A stretch of DNA of 49,817 nt from Promethearchaeota archaeon Loki_b32 (GTDB lineage: Archaea; Asgardarchaeota; Lokiarchaeia; Sigyniarchaeales; SOKP01), in contig NJBH01000030.1 of NCBI GenBank assembly GCA_005223125.1, forward strand, positions 1-49,817, read 5' to 3'. Each line of letters opens with the position of its first letter. The stretch's first letter is position 1. A model generated the notes under the pieces. It saw nothing but the letters and a program-made list of their open reading frames with translations, was not told the origin of the DNA and did no database searches. A program made the position numbers and the translations under genes. Shown piece after piece: positions 1 through 9,198 of the stretch.

Positions 1-95
1 CTTTACCGTTATACTTTAATGAAAGGCCTAAATCAGTCATAGGAATATTTCAAAAGTCGATAGATTCTAAAATTTGAAACAAGACTTTCGTAAGA

Positions 96-779
96 ATGGG
101 AATTACGGGGATAATTTTTTCTATTTCAACATTCTTTTATGTCTATGCTTTTGAGACAGCAGGTACCGTCAGTGCTGCGATTGCTATGCAAACATATCCC
201 TTATTCTCAATTGTTATGGAATTCATTTTATTTAAGAAGAAGAAGCGATTACCTGAGCTTATATTCACATTACTCATGATATTAGGAGTATATTATCTCG
301 GGACAGAAGGGACTTGGCTTATTAGTGGTTTTTCTCCTTGGTTTGCATTGGCATTGATTGTACCTTTTTTATGGGGCATTGCCCATGTTATTATTAAACA
401 CACACTTGATACGTCTCCAATTACTCCAAATCAAGTTACTTTTTTTCGGGTACTCGTATCTTCAATAATCCTTTTCGGAATTTCCTCTCTTCTAAGTGGT
501 ACTAATAACATTTTGGAAGGATTAATAATTATTGAATTTCAATTCTTTGGATTCCTGATGGGAATTGTTTATTATTTAGAACTCATTAATTGGTTTTATG
601 CTGTGAAGCATGTGGAAGTGTCTCTGGCAAGTACAATTACCACACCTACACCTATAATTACTATGATTTTTGCCTTATTCACATTAAAAGAATCTGTTGA
701 AATATACCAAATAATCGCTATGGTCACCGTATTTGTGAGTCTTCTTGGCTTACTATGGTCAGGAAGAGAAAAGAAATAA
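96..779 (+). CDS. EamA/DMT-family transporter, 5'-interrupted
   Basis: A hydrophobic protein of 227 residues with about eight predicted membrane segments, matching the C-terminal four fifths of a drug/metabolite transporter of the EamA type (usually about 290-300 residues, ten segments, two repeats). Substrate unknown; EamA proteins export metabolites or amino acids. The frame stays open upstream to the window edge except for one TGA at 75-77, and the upstream codons read like the loop after the first segments of an EamA protein. The gene therefore probably starts before the window and carries a nonsense codon, with 96 only the first ATG after it. It ends with a basic tail. Family call is firm, integrity is doubtful. 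Confidence 0.7.
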   Translation: MGITGIIFSISTFFYVYAFETAGTVSAAIAMQTYPLFSIVMEFILFKKKKRLPELIFTLLMILGVYYLGTEGTWLISGFSPWFALALIVPFLWGIAHVIIKHTLDTSPITPNQVTFFRVLVSSIILFGISSLLSGTNNILEGLIIIEFQFFGFLMGIVYYLELINWFYAVKHVEVSLASTITTPTPIITMIFALFTLKESVEIYQIIAMVTVFVSLLGLLWSGREKK

Positions 780-856
780 GGAATAATTGATAAATTTTTG
801 CTGGGAAAAATCACATTTTATTGAAATCAATCACTAATGTATAGTTTTTAAATTAT

Positions 857-1513
857 TCATGAGGGAGTCTCCCTAGGAATCAGTTTTATAGTATTTTCAG
901 GACAAGTAGTAACGCAGAGACCACATCCAAAACAAAAATTATGGTTAAAAATAATTTTTTCAGAAGAATCTAACATTCTCGCCCCAAAATGACATCGCTC
1001 CACACAAATATGACATTGAGTGCAAGTTTCTGAATCGAATGTTGCTACAAATTCACTTGGCTCAACTAATCCTTTCATGTTTAACAATTGTAATCCTTGA
1101 AGAGCTTGACAACAACACGGGCAGCAGCTACATACTTCAGAGGGAAATTGGCTATGTGTAATCGATTGATGCATTGCTAAATGGATTAATCCTTTTTCAT
1201 GAGTCTCAGAAACAATGAGTTTAGCTTGTTCCGCAGTTACATATTTAGCTCGTCCATCCTTTACACATGTTTCTGCTCTAGAGTTGAAGAAAATACAGGT
1301 CTCTCTTGGAGAATTACAATTTTGGAGAGTTGTACGACAGACACAACTCCCTAAAGCGATTTTTTCTGCTTGCATGATAATTTGATTGACTCTATTTAAA
1401 TCTAAAGCAACTTGCTTATTTTCTATTTGGATATTAACTGGAATAGTAAAGGCGTACCATCTTTCTTTAAAATCAGAAAGTTCTGCATCTGACCACTGTT
1501 TGTTTTTTTGCAT
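857..1513 (-). CDS. 4Fe-4S ferredoxin-domain protein with N-terminal cysteine module
   Basis: A complete-looking 218-residue iron-sulfur protein. The first half holds a CVCR motif followed by a spaced CNSPRETC motif, then a cysteine cluster (CSCCPCCC) near residue 130. The C-terminal 60 residues form a two-cluster ferredoxin domain (CTQCHICVERC and CFGCGLCVTTCP). This architecture is common among anaerobic archaea and bacteria as a soluble electron-transfer protein of unknown partner. No signal peptide or membrane segment is visible. The ATG at 1513 follows an AT-rich leader. Function beyond electron transfer cannot be read from the sequence. Confidence 0.8.
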   Translation of the reverse strand: MQKNKQWSDAELSDFKERWYAFTIPVNIQIENKQVALDLNRVNQIIMQAEKIALGSCVCRTTLQNCNSPRETCIFFNSRAETCVKDGRAKYVTAEQAKLIVSETHEKGLIHLAMHQSITHSQFPSEVCSCCPCCCQALQGLQLLNMKGLVEPSEFVATFDSETCTQCHICVERCHFGARMLDSSEKIIFNHNFCFGCGLCVTTCPENTIKLIPRETPS

Positions 1514-1803
1514 ATAGAATCCATTAAATTTTTTAAAATAAATAACTCTAATTCTAATTTATAGTCTTCTAAAAACATTATGAAATCCTACTTTCTTAGC
1601 GATTTTTGCAATATATAAAAAAACCCGCAATTACAATAATTTCAATTATAATGCCAATAATATTAACAAAATTATTTTAGAATTAAATTTCTTCTAGACT
1701 TTTCTTGTTCTACTGTTTCTTACTTTCGTTTGATTTTTGCTTTAAATCATGTAATATCTATGAGAGTTGTAAATTATAATAAAAATGAAAGCCTATTTCA
1801 AAA
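1514..1803. other. Intergenic divergent promoter region
   Basis: About 290 bases between the divergently transcribed ferredoxin gene and the methyltransferase fragment. Very AT-rich with several TATA-like strings, but no convincing gene. A short overlapping reading frame from 1730 is out of frame with the methyltransferase and has no recognisable content. Confidence 0.4.
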
Positions 1804-2202
1804 ATGGAAGAAAAGTCAAGTCAGATTGATGATATTAAGAAATTCCGAAGGAAGTACTATGATGCCCATGCGAGAATTTATGATGGAGAATGGAATGAAG
1901 ATTCGATTGAAGAATTCTTAAGTTTCAAAAAAAAAGTATCTATAACTCCTGGAGCTGTTGTTTTAGACATCGCAACGGGAACAGGGATATACTTGATTCA
2001 TATGGCGAAATCAGGTGCCCTCTGTTATGGTATTGATCAATCTCCAAAGATGCTCAAACATTTGAATCTTAGAATCAAAAAAGAAAATGTCGAGCAAAGC
2101 ATAAAGAAAATAAGTGTAGGAGTAGCAGATGATTTACATTATCCTGATCAATACTTTAGGGCAAAAAATAAATGGAAAAGGATGATAAGTCTCTTAAAAT
2201 GA
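1804..2202 (+). pseudogene. Class I SAM-dependent methyltransferase, truncated
   Basis: The 132 residues begin like a complete small-molecule methyltransferase, with an N-terminal helical cap and then the SAM-binding glycine motif VLDIATGTGIYL (about residues 53-64) and the acidic loop GIDQS (about 78). The reading continues to a motif of the form ADDLHYPDQYF, where the family normally has the fourth core strand. It then turns into an unrelated basic tail and stops. The remaining half of the Rossmann fold is absent, so this is most likely a 3'-truncated remnant. The start ATG fits the family N-terminus. Confidence 0.6.
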
Positions 2203-2348
2203 TCAATGCATCAATTTAATGAAAAATCGAAACAAACTAGAGAAAATTTGAATAATACCCGTAATATTCCAACCCATCAAAAACAAAAGAGATAGAAGAC
2301 TTTATTCCCAAAGAGGTTTTATTTGGACTTTATTTCCAAGAAGTGATT

Positions 2349-2948
2349 TCACGTACAAATATGATTAAATCGAATTAATTTCCATTTTTTAAATGTTGTC
2401 TGGTATTCAATTTCCATAATCCCACATGTATCTACTCGAAAATCCCATCTTCGATACACGGCAATTCCTAATATGTAGCACAATAACAGTCGAATCAATC
2501 CATCATGGCTAACAAGAATAATATCCTCCTTGGATACCAGTCTGTCTTCAAAAAACGACTTGATCCGGTTTCGGGCATCTTCTCCACTCTCTCCTTCGAG
2601 AAATTGAAAATCACGATCCCTATCCTTAAAAGCATTCCAAACATCGGGATATCTCTGCTGTAATACTTGCTCAGATAATCCTTCAATTAAGCCATTATCA
2701 ATTTCGTTTAAGCGACTATCAGCAATCGGTGATATCTTTTTTTTTTCAGCAACATATTTAATTGTTTGTTTAGTTCGAATATATTCACTAACATAAATTT
2801 TATCAATCGACTTATCTGAGAAGTACGAAAATAATTTTTGTGCCTTTAAATGTCCTTTTTCACCAATTGGCTGATCATGATGCCTTAAATCAGGATTATA
2901 AAAATCTCCTTGTTCTTTATCAGCATGCCGAATTATATACCATTTCAT
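2349..2948 (-). CDS. Histidine phosphatase (phosphoglycerate mutase-like) family protein
   Basis: A 199-residue protein with the signature of the histidine phosphatase superfamily: the N-terminal RHAD motif with catalytic His8, an arginine in EYIRTKQT, and the second catalytic histidine in VSHDGLIR near residue 150. Length is normal. Family members dephosphorylate small phospho-metabolites or proteins; the substrate here is not predictable. RHAD instead of RHG/RHA-E is an acceptable variant. Monocistronic on the minus strand, with a long AT-rich region upstream. Confidence 0.8.
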   Translation of the reverse strand: MKWYIIRHADKEQGDFYNPDLRHHDQPIGEKGHLKAQKLFSYFSDKSIDKIYVSEYIRTKQTIKYVAEKKKISPIADSRLNEIDNGLIEGLSEQVLQQRYPDVWNAFKDRDRDFQFLEGESGEDARNRIKSFFEDRLVSKEDIILVSHDGLIRLLLCYILGIAVYRRWDFRVDTCGIMEIEYQTTFKKWKLIRFNHICT

Positions 2949-3294
2949 TTTAAAATCCTTTTTCTAATTATTCACAACAGATGATTAATAATTATCTATA
3001 TATTATCTACTTTATTTTTACTCATAACTTGTATGATTTTCTTGCTTCAGACAATCCTGTAGATTCTATATATAACAAACCTAAATGTTATGGTTTTACA
3101 ATTTAAGGTAAAAAAAAATGCTATTAAGATCTTAAGAATTTATAAGGTTAATAAAAAAAAAGATAGGCTCTGAAATTACCTTTCCACCCCAATTTCGCTC
3201 ATCGCTAATCCTCAAATTATAAGTATAAATAATGTAAGGGATAATTATAATTTAAATTTTTTATCATGCGGCAGCGGTCGATAATTTAAAAGCT
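2949..3294. other. AT-rich intergenic region
   Basis: No gene is visible. It holds the promoter side of the phosphatase gene and poly-A/T tracts, and runs up to the short remnant at 3295-3411. A further roughly 200 bases between that remnant and the gene at 3620 are also empty. Confidence 0.4.
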
Positions 3295-3411
3295 TTGCAT
3301 GATAATGTGTTAGAAATTTTAAAGGCTTCATTTACTCCACGGGAGATTCGGATGCGATTGCGAGAGGTGGAGTATGACGAGAAGGAAGCTGAGCAAGTAT
3401 TTCCTTTATAA
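3295..3411 (+). pseudogene. Short gene-tail remnant with YDEKEAE motif
   Basis: A 38-codon reading frame that looks coding (higher GC, helical charged residues: PREIRMRLREVEYDEKEAE) but has only a TTG to begin with and no complete domain. The same YDEKEAE motif recurs at 4460-4512 on the other side of the neighbouring gene. Probably the tail of a decayed gene of unknown family. Confidence 0.3.
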
Positions 3412-3619
3412 ATTTTACAAATTTTTATTTATCGCTTATTTTTTAGATTTTTTCTATATTTGAATCAATTATTAAATTTCCAAATGGTGGCATAGCCAAG
3501 AACTACCAAATCTTTATTGGATTTATATAAAGAATTGCAATTAATGGACTCCTATTGATTATTCAATTCTCTTTGAGATCGATATATTAGATACCTAAAT
3601 ATTAAATTTGAAAATAAAA

Positions 3620-4363
3620 ATGTCAAATATAGGAGTTAATAAAGAATTCCATGATTTTGGGAAATATATTCAAGTCGTTGCAATTTTAACGATTGTAAGC
3701 ATTACTACAGGAATGGCAGGTTTTATAGCAATGATTTTTATTTTTATTGCAATGAGAAGTCTTAAAAGGGCAAATTATACCTTAAATAACTCGTCGTTAC
3801 ATGAATTTCGATCAAAATATATCAAGGGTTTTATATCAAGAATATGTGGCATGATCATCTTGATTATCGGAGGTGTTAATCTTGCGTTATTTTTCTTTAT
3901 CCCTACCTCGATCCCTATTTATATCTCGCTCTCTATACCTATAATTCTTATAATATCGGGTATAGTGTTTATATATGTAGGCGTAGCAGCTGAAATGAAA
4001 GCGTGGAAAAATCTCAAATTATTTTTTGAGAATAATTTTAGGATGTTTCCAGTCAATATATCTGAGGAGGCAATTGAGGGTTGTGAAAAACTTAAAAAAG
4101 GTGCCCTTTTAAGTTCATTATGGTTTTTAATCGTTCCGGTAATCATTGGATTTATCTATCAAGTTAAAGGGTATTTTATGCTAGCAACATTAAACAAATT
4201 GTCGACTAATGACGCTCCAGAATCTACAGAACTGCAATCAGACTTATATAAACCTCAATTAATAAAAGATCCTGAAAGAAAAATTAATTTTTGCCCAAAT
4301 TGTGGAACCAAATTATCTGAACTAGGAAATTTTTGTGCTTTATGTGGTTCAGCGATTAGCTAA
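3620..4363 (+). CDS. Membrane protein with C-terminal zinc ribbon
   Basis: Start taken at the ATG at 3620; an in-frame TTG at 3608 would add four residues. About 247 residues with four to five predicted membrane helices in two groups, a cytoplasmic basic loop between them, and a C-terminal zinc ribbon of the form CPNCGTKL...FCALCGS. This double-CxxC ribbon is a common C-terminal or N-terminal cap on archaeal membrane proteins. No enzymatic motif is seen. A long T tract follows the stop codon directly. Confidence 0.65.
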   Translation: MSNIGVNKEFHDFGKYIQVVAILTIVSITTGMAGFIAMIFIFIAMRSLKRANYTLNNSSLHEFRSKYIKGFISRICGMIILIIGGVNLALFFFIPTSIPIYISLSIPIILIISGIVFIYVGVAAEMKAWKNLKLFFENNFRMFPVNISEEAIEGCEKLKKGALLSSLWFLIVPVIIGFIYQVKGYFMLATLNKLSTNDAPESTELQSDLYKPQLIKDPERKINFCPNCGTKLSELGNFCALCGSAIS

Positions 4364-4369
4364 TAATTA

Positions 4370-4390
4370 TTTTTTTTTTTTTATTTTTTT
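4370..4390 (+). terminator. T-tract terminator after the zinc-ribbon membrane protein gene
   Basis: Thirteen T residues followed by A and seven more T, starting seven bases after the stop codon. Archaeal RNA polymerase terminates on such U-rich runs without a hairpin. Confidence 0.6.
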
Positions 4391-4459
4391 ATAAATATTT
4401 ACAAAATTATTGTTTTAATGGTATTTACTGTTTTTAGATAATTTTTGAAGAAATTTTCA

Positions 4460-4512
4460 TTGAAGTATGATGAAAAAGAAGCCGAGAAATTCAAAGTTTT
4501 TTTGGAGGATAT
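4460..4512 (+). pseudogene. Second YDEKEAE gene-tail remnant
   Basis: In the frame beginning with the TTG at 4460 the bases read LKYDEKEAEKFKVFLEDM, strongly resembling the tail at 3295-3411. It runs into the 3' end of the opposite-strand hydrolase gene and is not a complete gene. Related degraded copies on either side of one gene suggest a past duplication or insertion. Confidence 0.25.
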
Positions 4513-4514
4513 GA

Positions 4515-5603
4515 TTATTCTTCTAGACTTTCTTTCAAAACAATGTTTATTAATAAGTCCTGGTACTTCTCTTTTTCTTCAATTATTAAAAAGTGTGCTG
4601 AGTTTTCAAAAATGACAAGTTTTTTACCTTTTTCAGCGTCTAAGTTTTTATAATAATTCTCAACAAGAATTGTGGGATGGATCATATCATATTTACCTGC
4701 AAAGAAGTATATGGGAACTTTTATAGACTGTATTTCATTTGTAAAATTGATATTTTTTATTTCATCAAACAAAGCGTTCGTAGTAAAATGCAATCCTTTT
4801 CCTCTTAAAGTTTTAATTCCTTCTCTTAATGAATATTCAGGTGAAGTTAAATAGCTTAAAATAATTCCTCCAATTAATTTAATAGATTTATGATGCGTAA
4901 ATCCTCCATATCGCCCAATATACCTAGATTTTTCGAAGAATTTTTTCGGTGTTTCATAAGGCGGAGATCCAATTGCTTTTATAGCTTTTAATTTTTTTAA
5001 ATCTCCAGATTTTTCAGCTTCTTCAACTATAAAATTATAAGATATTCTTTCTTGTTCATAGTCGTTGATAATTTGCCCCACTCCTACATAAGCTTGGATT
5101 TTTTCTGGATATTTATAAGTAGTTTTAATTCCAATTACTGTTCCTGAAGAGTGTGCGACAATAAAAACTTTTTGAGTGTTAAACTTAATTCGTAAATAAT
5201 CAATTAACTCATTACAGTCTTCAACCAATCTATCCAAAGTCATTGAATAGACTGGGATATCACTATTATATGATTTACCTGCTCCTCGCTGATCCCAATG
5301 AACTACTGTAAAATGTTTAATTAATTCAGCATCTAATTTACGCGAACTTGACATACCCAATGCTGGTTCACCAGGACCCCCATGTAAAAATATCAAAATT
5401 GGGTTTTTTTGATCTGTACCTCTAATGAATATCCATTGTTTCAAACCGCCCAGTGTAATCTCTTCTAATGAACTTATACCATTAGAAGTTTTAATTTTAG
5501 TTGAATTTCTCAAACTGTTCCTGTATATTAGTAAACTAATAAAAACAAGTAATAAAAGGACTATTAAAATGAATACAACACATATAATAATCTGTAAATA
5601 CAA
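4515..5603 (-). CDS. Membrane-anchored alpha/beta hydrolase (proline iminopeptidase-like)
   Basis: A 362-residue protein with one N-terminal membrane anchor (about residues 5-27) followed by an alpha/beta hydrolase fold. Visible motifs: oxyanion loop HGGPG at 74-78, DQRGAG near 106, nucleophile elbow AHSSG with Ser154, the acid in GKYDMIHP and the catalytic histidine in NSAHF near the C-terminus. HGGPG plus DQRGxG is typical of the proline iminopeptidase branch (family S33), so an aminopeptidase or esterase acting at the outer membrane face is likely. The start is a TTG. Complete length for the family. Confidence 0.8.
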   Translation of the reverse strand: MYLQIIICVVFILIVLLLLVFISLLIYRNSLRNSTKIKTSNGISSLEEITLGGLKQWIFIRGTDQKNPILIFLHGGPGEPALGMSSSRKLDAELIKHFTVVHWDQRGAGKSYNSDIPVYSMTLDRLVEDCNELIDYLRIKFNTQKVFIVAHSSGTVIGIKTTYKYPEKIQAYVGVGQIINDYEQERISYNFIVEEAEKSGDLKKLKAIKAIGSPPYETPKKFFEKSRYIGRYGGFTHHKSIKLIGGIILSYLTSPEYSLREGIKTLRGKGLHFTTNALFDEIKNINFTNEIQSIKVPIYFFAGKYDMIHPTILVENYYKNLDAEKGKKLVIFENSAHFLIIEEKEKYQDLLINIVLKESLEE

Positions 5604-5784
5604 TTTCGCCTCATTCTCTTTTTAATTTAAACTTCATGTTACTTCGAGGAGTTCTTGCTATTTTAATTTTAACTTTAAGTTTTTCCATTGAAATTTCATT
5701 GAAATCAGACTCTGAATTTACCTTTCCATTCCAATTTCAAGGGAAATTGGGACAAAATTTAAAAAGAAAAAATATAAATCCTAA

Positions 5785-6531
5785 TTAACTCGAAGTGTAG
5801 AAAGGAAGAGTGCTGAGTTTCTTTTGGATTTCGTTAAATGGGTGTAAAACCATTTTTTTGGTGAGTTCATAAACATCTTTTGCATCTGAATAAATACTAT
5901 GCCATTTTACGGCCTTTCCAAACACAGTTTTTAACGTTGCCTTCTTATTAAGGAGGACGTCCTTTGCAACATCCTTTGGCATATTTGCCATTGTTTCTTT
6001 AAAGACTTTATCTATAGCAGTTTTTACCTTCATTTTGGGTTTATCCTGTAGTTTTTTAACTACATTATCCATATAGTCTTTATATTCACTTAAATAATCA
6101 AATGTCTTTTCAGCATAATTAACAACTTTTTGAGCGTCAATTTTACTCGCATCAAAACCTTGAATTGTCTCTCCAATCCTTTCTTTCGCTTTATCTACAA
6201 GTCCATCTTTAATTTCCTTAATTAGAACATCTATTGAGCCTTCACCAGATAAAACATCATTAGCCTTCTGTTCTAAACTTGAGAGGAGACTTCTTTCTAT
6301 TTCTATTGGTGAAGACTGAGTGCTTTTAAGATTATTTTTCATTCTTTTGGTGTGTTCTGTATCATATTTATTCATTATATGATCCTCTGCACTTTCTTGC
6401 TGCATTTGATTTTCTTGTTGTTCTCCTGCAATGCATGAAGAACAAATTCCGTTATATGTATGTACCTCACCTATCCAGGTTTCAGTATTATATACCCTTT
6501 TACACTTCTCGCAATGATTATATTTTACCAT
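5785..6531 (-). CDS. Hypothetical protein with N-terminal CxxC/CxxC zinc finger
   Basis: 248 residues. The first 35 residues carry a probable zinc-binding module (Cys7, Cys10, Cys30, Cys33). A polar linker follows, then a long mostly helical region rich in Lys and Glu (about residues 60-240) with no catalytic motif. There is no membrane segment. The helical region resembles a scaffold or amphipathic bundle rather than an enzyme. I do not recognise the family. Confidence 0.6.
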   Translation of the reverse strand: MVKYNHCEKCKRVYNTETWIGEVHTYNGICSSCIAGEQQENQMQQESAEDHIMNKYDTEHTKRMKNNLKSTQSSPIEIERSLLSSLEQKANDVLSGEGSIDVLIKEIKDGLVDKAKERIGETIQGFDASKIDAQKVVNYAEKTFDYLSEYKDYMDNVVKKLQDKPKMKVKTAIDKVFKETMANMPKDVAKDVLLNKKATLKTVFGKAVKWHSIYSDAKDVYELTKKMVLHPFNEIQKKLSTLPFYTSS

Positions 6532-6774
6532 AAATAACTCATACCTTGTTTTTAAGTGAATAAAATTATTATTTTTAATTTTTAACTTGAGTTTATATTA
6601 TTTTCGCTATATTAGGAGAATAAAATTTGTTAGTGATTTATAATTAGGTTAATTTTCTTTATTAACATTTAGCGAAAAAATTTTCCCTATTTTTATAAAA
6701 TTTATATGGATTCTAAGTGTTAAATATATTTAATAATTCAAAATATTAGGTAAAAGTAAAAATCCTAAAACACA

Positions 6775-7394
6775 TTGATGAGAATGGTAGATGAAGAAAA
6801 TGAGCAGAAAAAGAAAATTGCAGAAGCAGAAGATTATTATAAAAAAGGATTAGTTTACGGTCAGGAGTCTGATGTTAACGGGGCGATTGAATGTTGGCAA
6901 AAAACTGTGGAATTGAATCCTAACCACTTTGAAGGATGGTACAATTTGGGCAATGTATATGACATAGGAAAGGGGGATTTAGAGCGAGCATTAGAGTGTT
7001 GGAATAGAGCGTTGGAACTCAAACCAGATGAGGTGATGTGTTGTATAATATGGGCAACGCTTACAGAGAAAATAAATATTACGATAAGGCAATAGAAAGT
7101 TATAAAAAAGTAGTAGAAATAAATCCGGAGGATCATGAAGCATGGAATAATATGGCGAATGCTTATCGCGGTAAAGGTGAGTTAACTCAAGCGATTGAGT
7201 ATTGGAAGAAAGCTCTGGAAATTAAACCCGACAAATATGAAACATGGTATAATCTAGGAGTTATATATAGAGAACTAGGGGAATTTGATCTGGCGACAAA
7301 TTGTTGTCAAAGAATCCTAGAGAGATACCCTAACTCCTACGAGGTGAAACGTTTACTAAACACAATTAATGAAGAAAAAGAAAGAGCAAAATAA
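6775..7394 (+). pseudogene. TPR-repeat protein with a frameshift
   Basis: Two overlapping reading frames together encode one tetratricopeptide protein of about 205 residues. The first (6775-7095) has two TPR units (EDYYKKGLVYG..., EGWYNLGNVYD...) and then loses homology at about 7050. The second frame (ATG at 7038, to 7394) resumes with a unit starting YNMGNAYRENKYYDKAIE and continues for two and a half more units. The units line up without a gap if one base is restored near 7041-7046. TPR proteins are protein-interaction scaffolds; nothing more specific can be said. Whether the deletion is real or a base-calling error is not decidable here. Confidence 0.7.
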
Positions 7395-7482
7395 AAAAAA
7401 TAAGTTTTTCAAAACAAATGGATATGTGCGAGAAAGTTTTTCCTTTATAGTTTTTGTATTTTTTTTTATTTGGAATAAAAAA

Positions 7483-7653
7483 TTAAGAGTAATTTAAATC
7501 AACGCACAGTTCTTTTGCGATGATAAACAGCGCTTTCTTATAGGAGATAAATCCAGAAAAAGCATCTTTGTTCTGATTAACCCTATTTTGAAGTTCTTTT
7601 CTGGAAAGTCCTGTTTCTTTAATTATCCTTATGATACAATCTTCAATATTCAT
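7483..7653 (-). CDS. Small protein resembling the N-terminal helical domain of archaeal RPA/OB-fold proteins
   Basis: Starting at the ATG at 7653 the product has 56 residues (a TTG at 7734 would give 83). The sequence IKETGLSRKELQNRVNQNK... followed by ...IAKELCVDL resembles the short helical module that precedes OB-fold domains in archaeal replication protein A homologues (consensus: TGLS-x-EE-I ... I-AKELGVDL). The OB fold itself is absent and the sequence downstream is non-coding, so this is a stand-alone module or a truncated gene. Identification is by motif resemblance only. Confidence 0.5.
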   Translation of the reverse strand: MNIEDCIIRIIKETGLSRKELQNRVNQNKDAFSGFISYKKALFIIAKELCVDLNYS

Positions 7654-7797
7654 TATTAAATAAATTATGAATCTGCTCTTTTTATGTCGTATGTCTCTAT
7701 AGATTTTCAATAATTTTTCTATCGTTTTTTCCAACTTTAAGTCCCAAAATAAGTTAATATATACTCTAGCCTTGATTATTAATATTTAAAGTTATAT

Positions 7798-8754
7798 TTG
7801 AATCATCAATTGAAGGATAAATTAAATTTGATCCCTCTTTATTATTTCAGTGCATCAGGAAACACTAAATACTGCTCTCAGCTAGTTCAACGTGGATTTC
7901 AAGATAAAAGCGTTTCAATTGAGCTAATTAGAATAAAGTCTGTACGAGATCTTACATTTCCAGATAAAAGTAAGTCATATCCTGCTATAGGTCTTGCTTT
8001 CCCTATATATGAATTTATGGTCCCTCGTATAATTTTGATTTGGTTAAACCAATTACCCACTGCTAATCAAACAACTCCAGTATTTATTATTGATACTAGT
8101 GGAGGATTACCCTGTAATTCTGCGGAAATTGCAATGGATTTATTACGGAAAAAGAATTATGAGCCTATTGGGGTTTTAGAAGTTCCAACACCTACAGTTG
8201 AGCCGTTTTTCGATAACAAATATTACCCAGCTGGATGGAATCGGGAGATTCTTGATAGATGCTATTATTTTGGTGCTTTACTCGCCAAAAAGTTACGGAA
8301 AGAAGATAATAGATTTATTGATTTACGCCTCGGACGCTTTCGTTTTCGCAAATTAACAAAATATATGTATCGATTTTTTATTGAGGGATGGTCCTCTTCA
8401 GCTGGGCTAATTAGATTTGATCCTTCTAAATGTAATAGATGCGGTGCATGTGAACGGGTATGTCCTATGGCAGCTATTAATATTCAACAAATACCTAATC
8501 TTATTAATCACAACCGTTGTATGTTTTGCGCTACATGTATCCGAACTTGTCCGTATCATGCGATTAAGATTTCTTATCGCCCTAAAAAAAGCCCTCCCTC
8601 AGCAATATGGACCCCGAAATCTCGTCCGGGATATATCGATCCTGAAAAATATCATTATAGTAAAAACCCTAGTCTCGGTAGTGGATATTTACGTCTTCTT
8701 ATAGGTATGATGAGAGTTAAGAAAATTTTAATGAATAAGAGAATTAATGGTTGA
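7798..8754 (+). CDS. EFR1-type flavodoxin/ferredoxin fusion
   Basis: 318 residues. The N-terminal half is a flavodoxin-like domain opening with a YYFSASGNT FMN-phosphate loop (about residues 16-24). The C-terminal part carries two 4Fe-4S motifs, CNRCGACERVCP and CMFCATCIRTCP (about 213-252), followed by a basic tail. This is the layout of EFR1-family ferrodoxins, soluble electron carriers of anaerobes. There is no ATG near the N-terminus; the TTG at 7798 is the best start, with further TTG codons at 7810 and 7828. Alone in its transcription unit. Confidence 0.8.
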   Translation: MNHQLKDKLNLIPLYYFSASGNTKYCSQLVQRGFQDKSVSIELIRIKSVRDLTFPDKSKSYPAIGLAFPIYEFMVPRIILIWLNQLPTANQTTPVFIIDTSGGLPCNSAEIAMDLLRKKNYEPIGVLEVPTPTVEPFFDNKYYPAGWNREILDRCYYFGALLAKKLRKEDNRFIDLRLGRFRFRKLTKYMYRFFIEGWSSSAGLIRFDPSKCNRCGACERVCPMAAINIQQIPNLINHNRCMFCATCIRTCPYHAIKISYRPKKSPPSAIWTPKSRPGYIDPEKYHYSKNPSLGSGYLRLLIGMMRVKKILMNKRING

Positions 8755-8813
8755 TGCTAATGATCTTTTTTATGAGATTTCTGTCCTTTCAATGATTTAA
8801 CCTTAATATTACA

Positions 8814-9053
8814 TCAAAAAAATAGTCGTAGAGTTCCGAGAATGATGGTAATGATCACAATTAGAATTGTTATTCTTCCTAGCCATTTATGAAAAAGTCT
8901 GATTGAACGAATCTTCTTAGGAGGTCTTTTCTTTTTCACAGCCCAGAATATAGATTGACCAATTAGTGGAGTAAAGCTTAAAAAACTTATGGATATTAAA
9001 CCAAAAACTGAATGAATGTTATTAATATGATTATTAAAATTTTCACCGACCAT
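8814..9053 (-). CDS. Short cytochrome b561-like membrane protein, probably truncated
   Basis: 79 residues with two predicted membrane helices. The second half, with an RLFHKWLGR motif followed by a hydrophobic helix, and a His near residue 14 (NIHSVFG), resembles the haem-binding helices of the cytochrome b561/ferric reductase fold. Family members have four or more helices, so the N-terminal part is missing. Its start codon abuts the broken 5' end of the HTH gene on the opposite strand at about 9050, which suggests a rearrangement junction. Confidence 0.4.
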   Translation of the reverse strand: MVGENFNNHINNIHSVFGLISISFLSFTPLIGQSIFWAVKKKRPPKKIRSIRLFHKWLGRITILIVIITIILGTLRLFF

Positions 9054-9198
9054 CCTAATTCCTAATCCAACTAAACAAGAGAAAACAAGAGATTTAATTA
9101 GATTAGGACTACTTGAATCCTATACAAAAGATGATGAAATTCAACCAGGTAATATTAAAAGGAAGTATTATCGACTAAGTCAAAATTTTGATTCAATA

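Noticed and set aside
1730-1921. Overlapping reading frame ahead of the methyltransferase
   Set aside because: Out of frame with the clear methyltransferase start and without coding character.
2262-2373. Possible coding scrap after the truncated methyltransferase
   Set aside because: An open stretch reads IEDFIPKEVLFGLYFQEVI, but it has no start, overlaps the phosphatase gene on the other strand and matches nothing I recognise.
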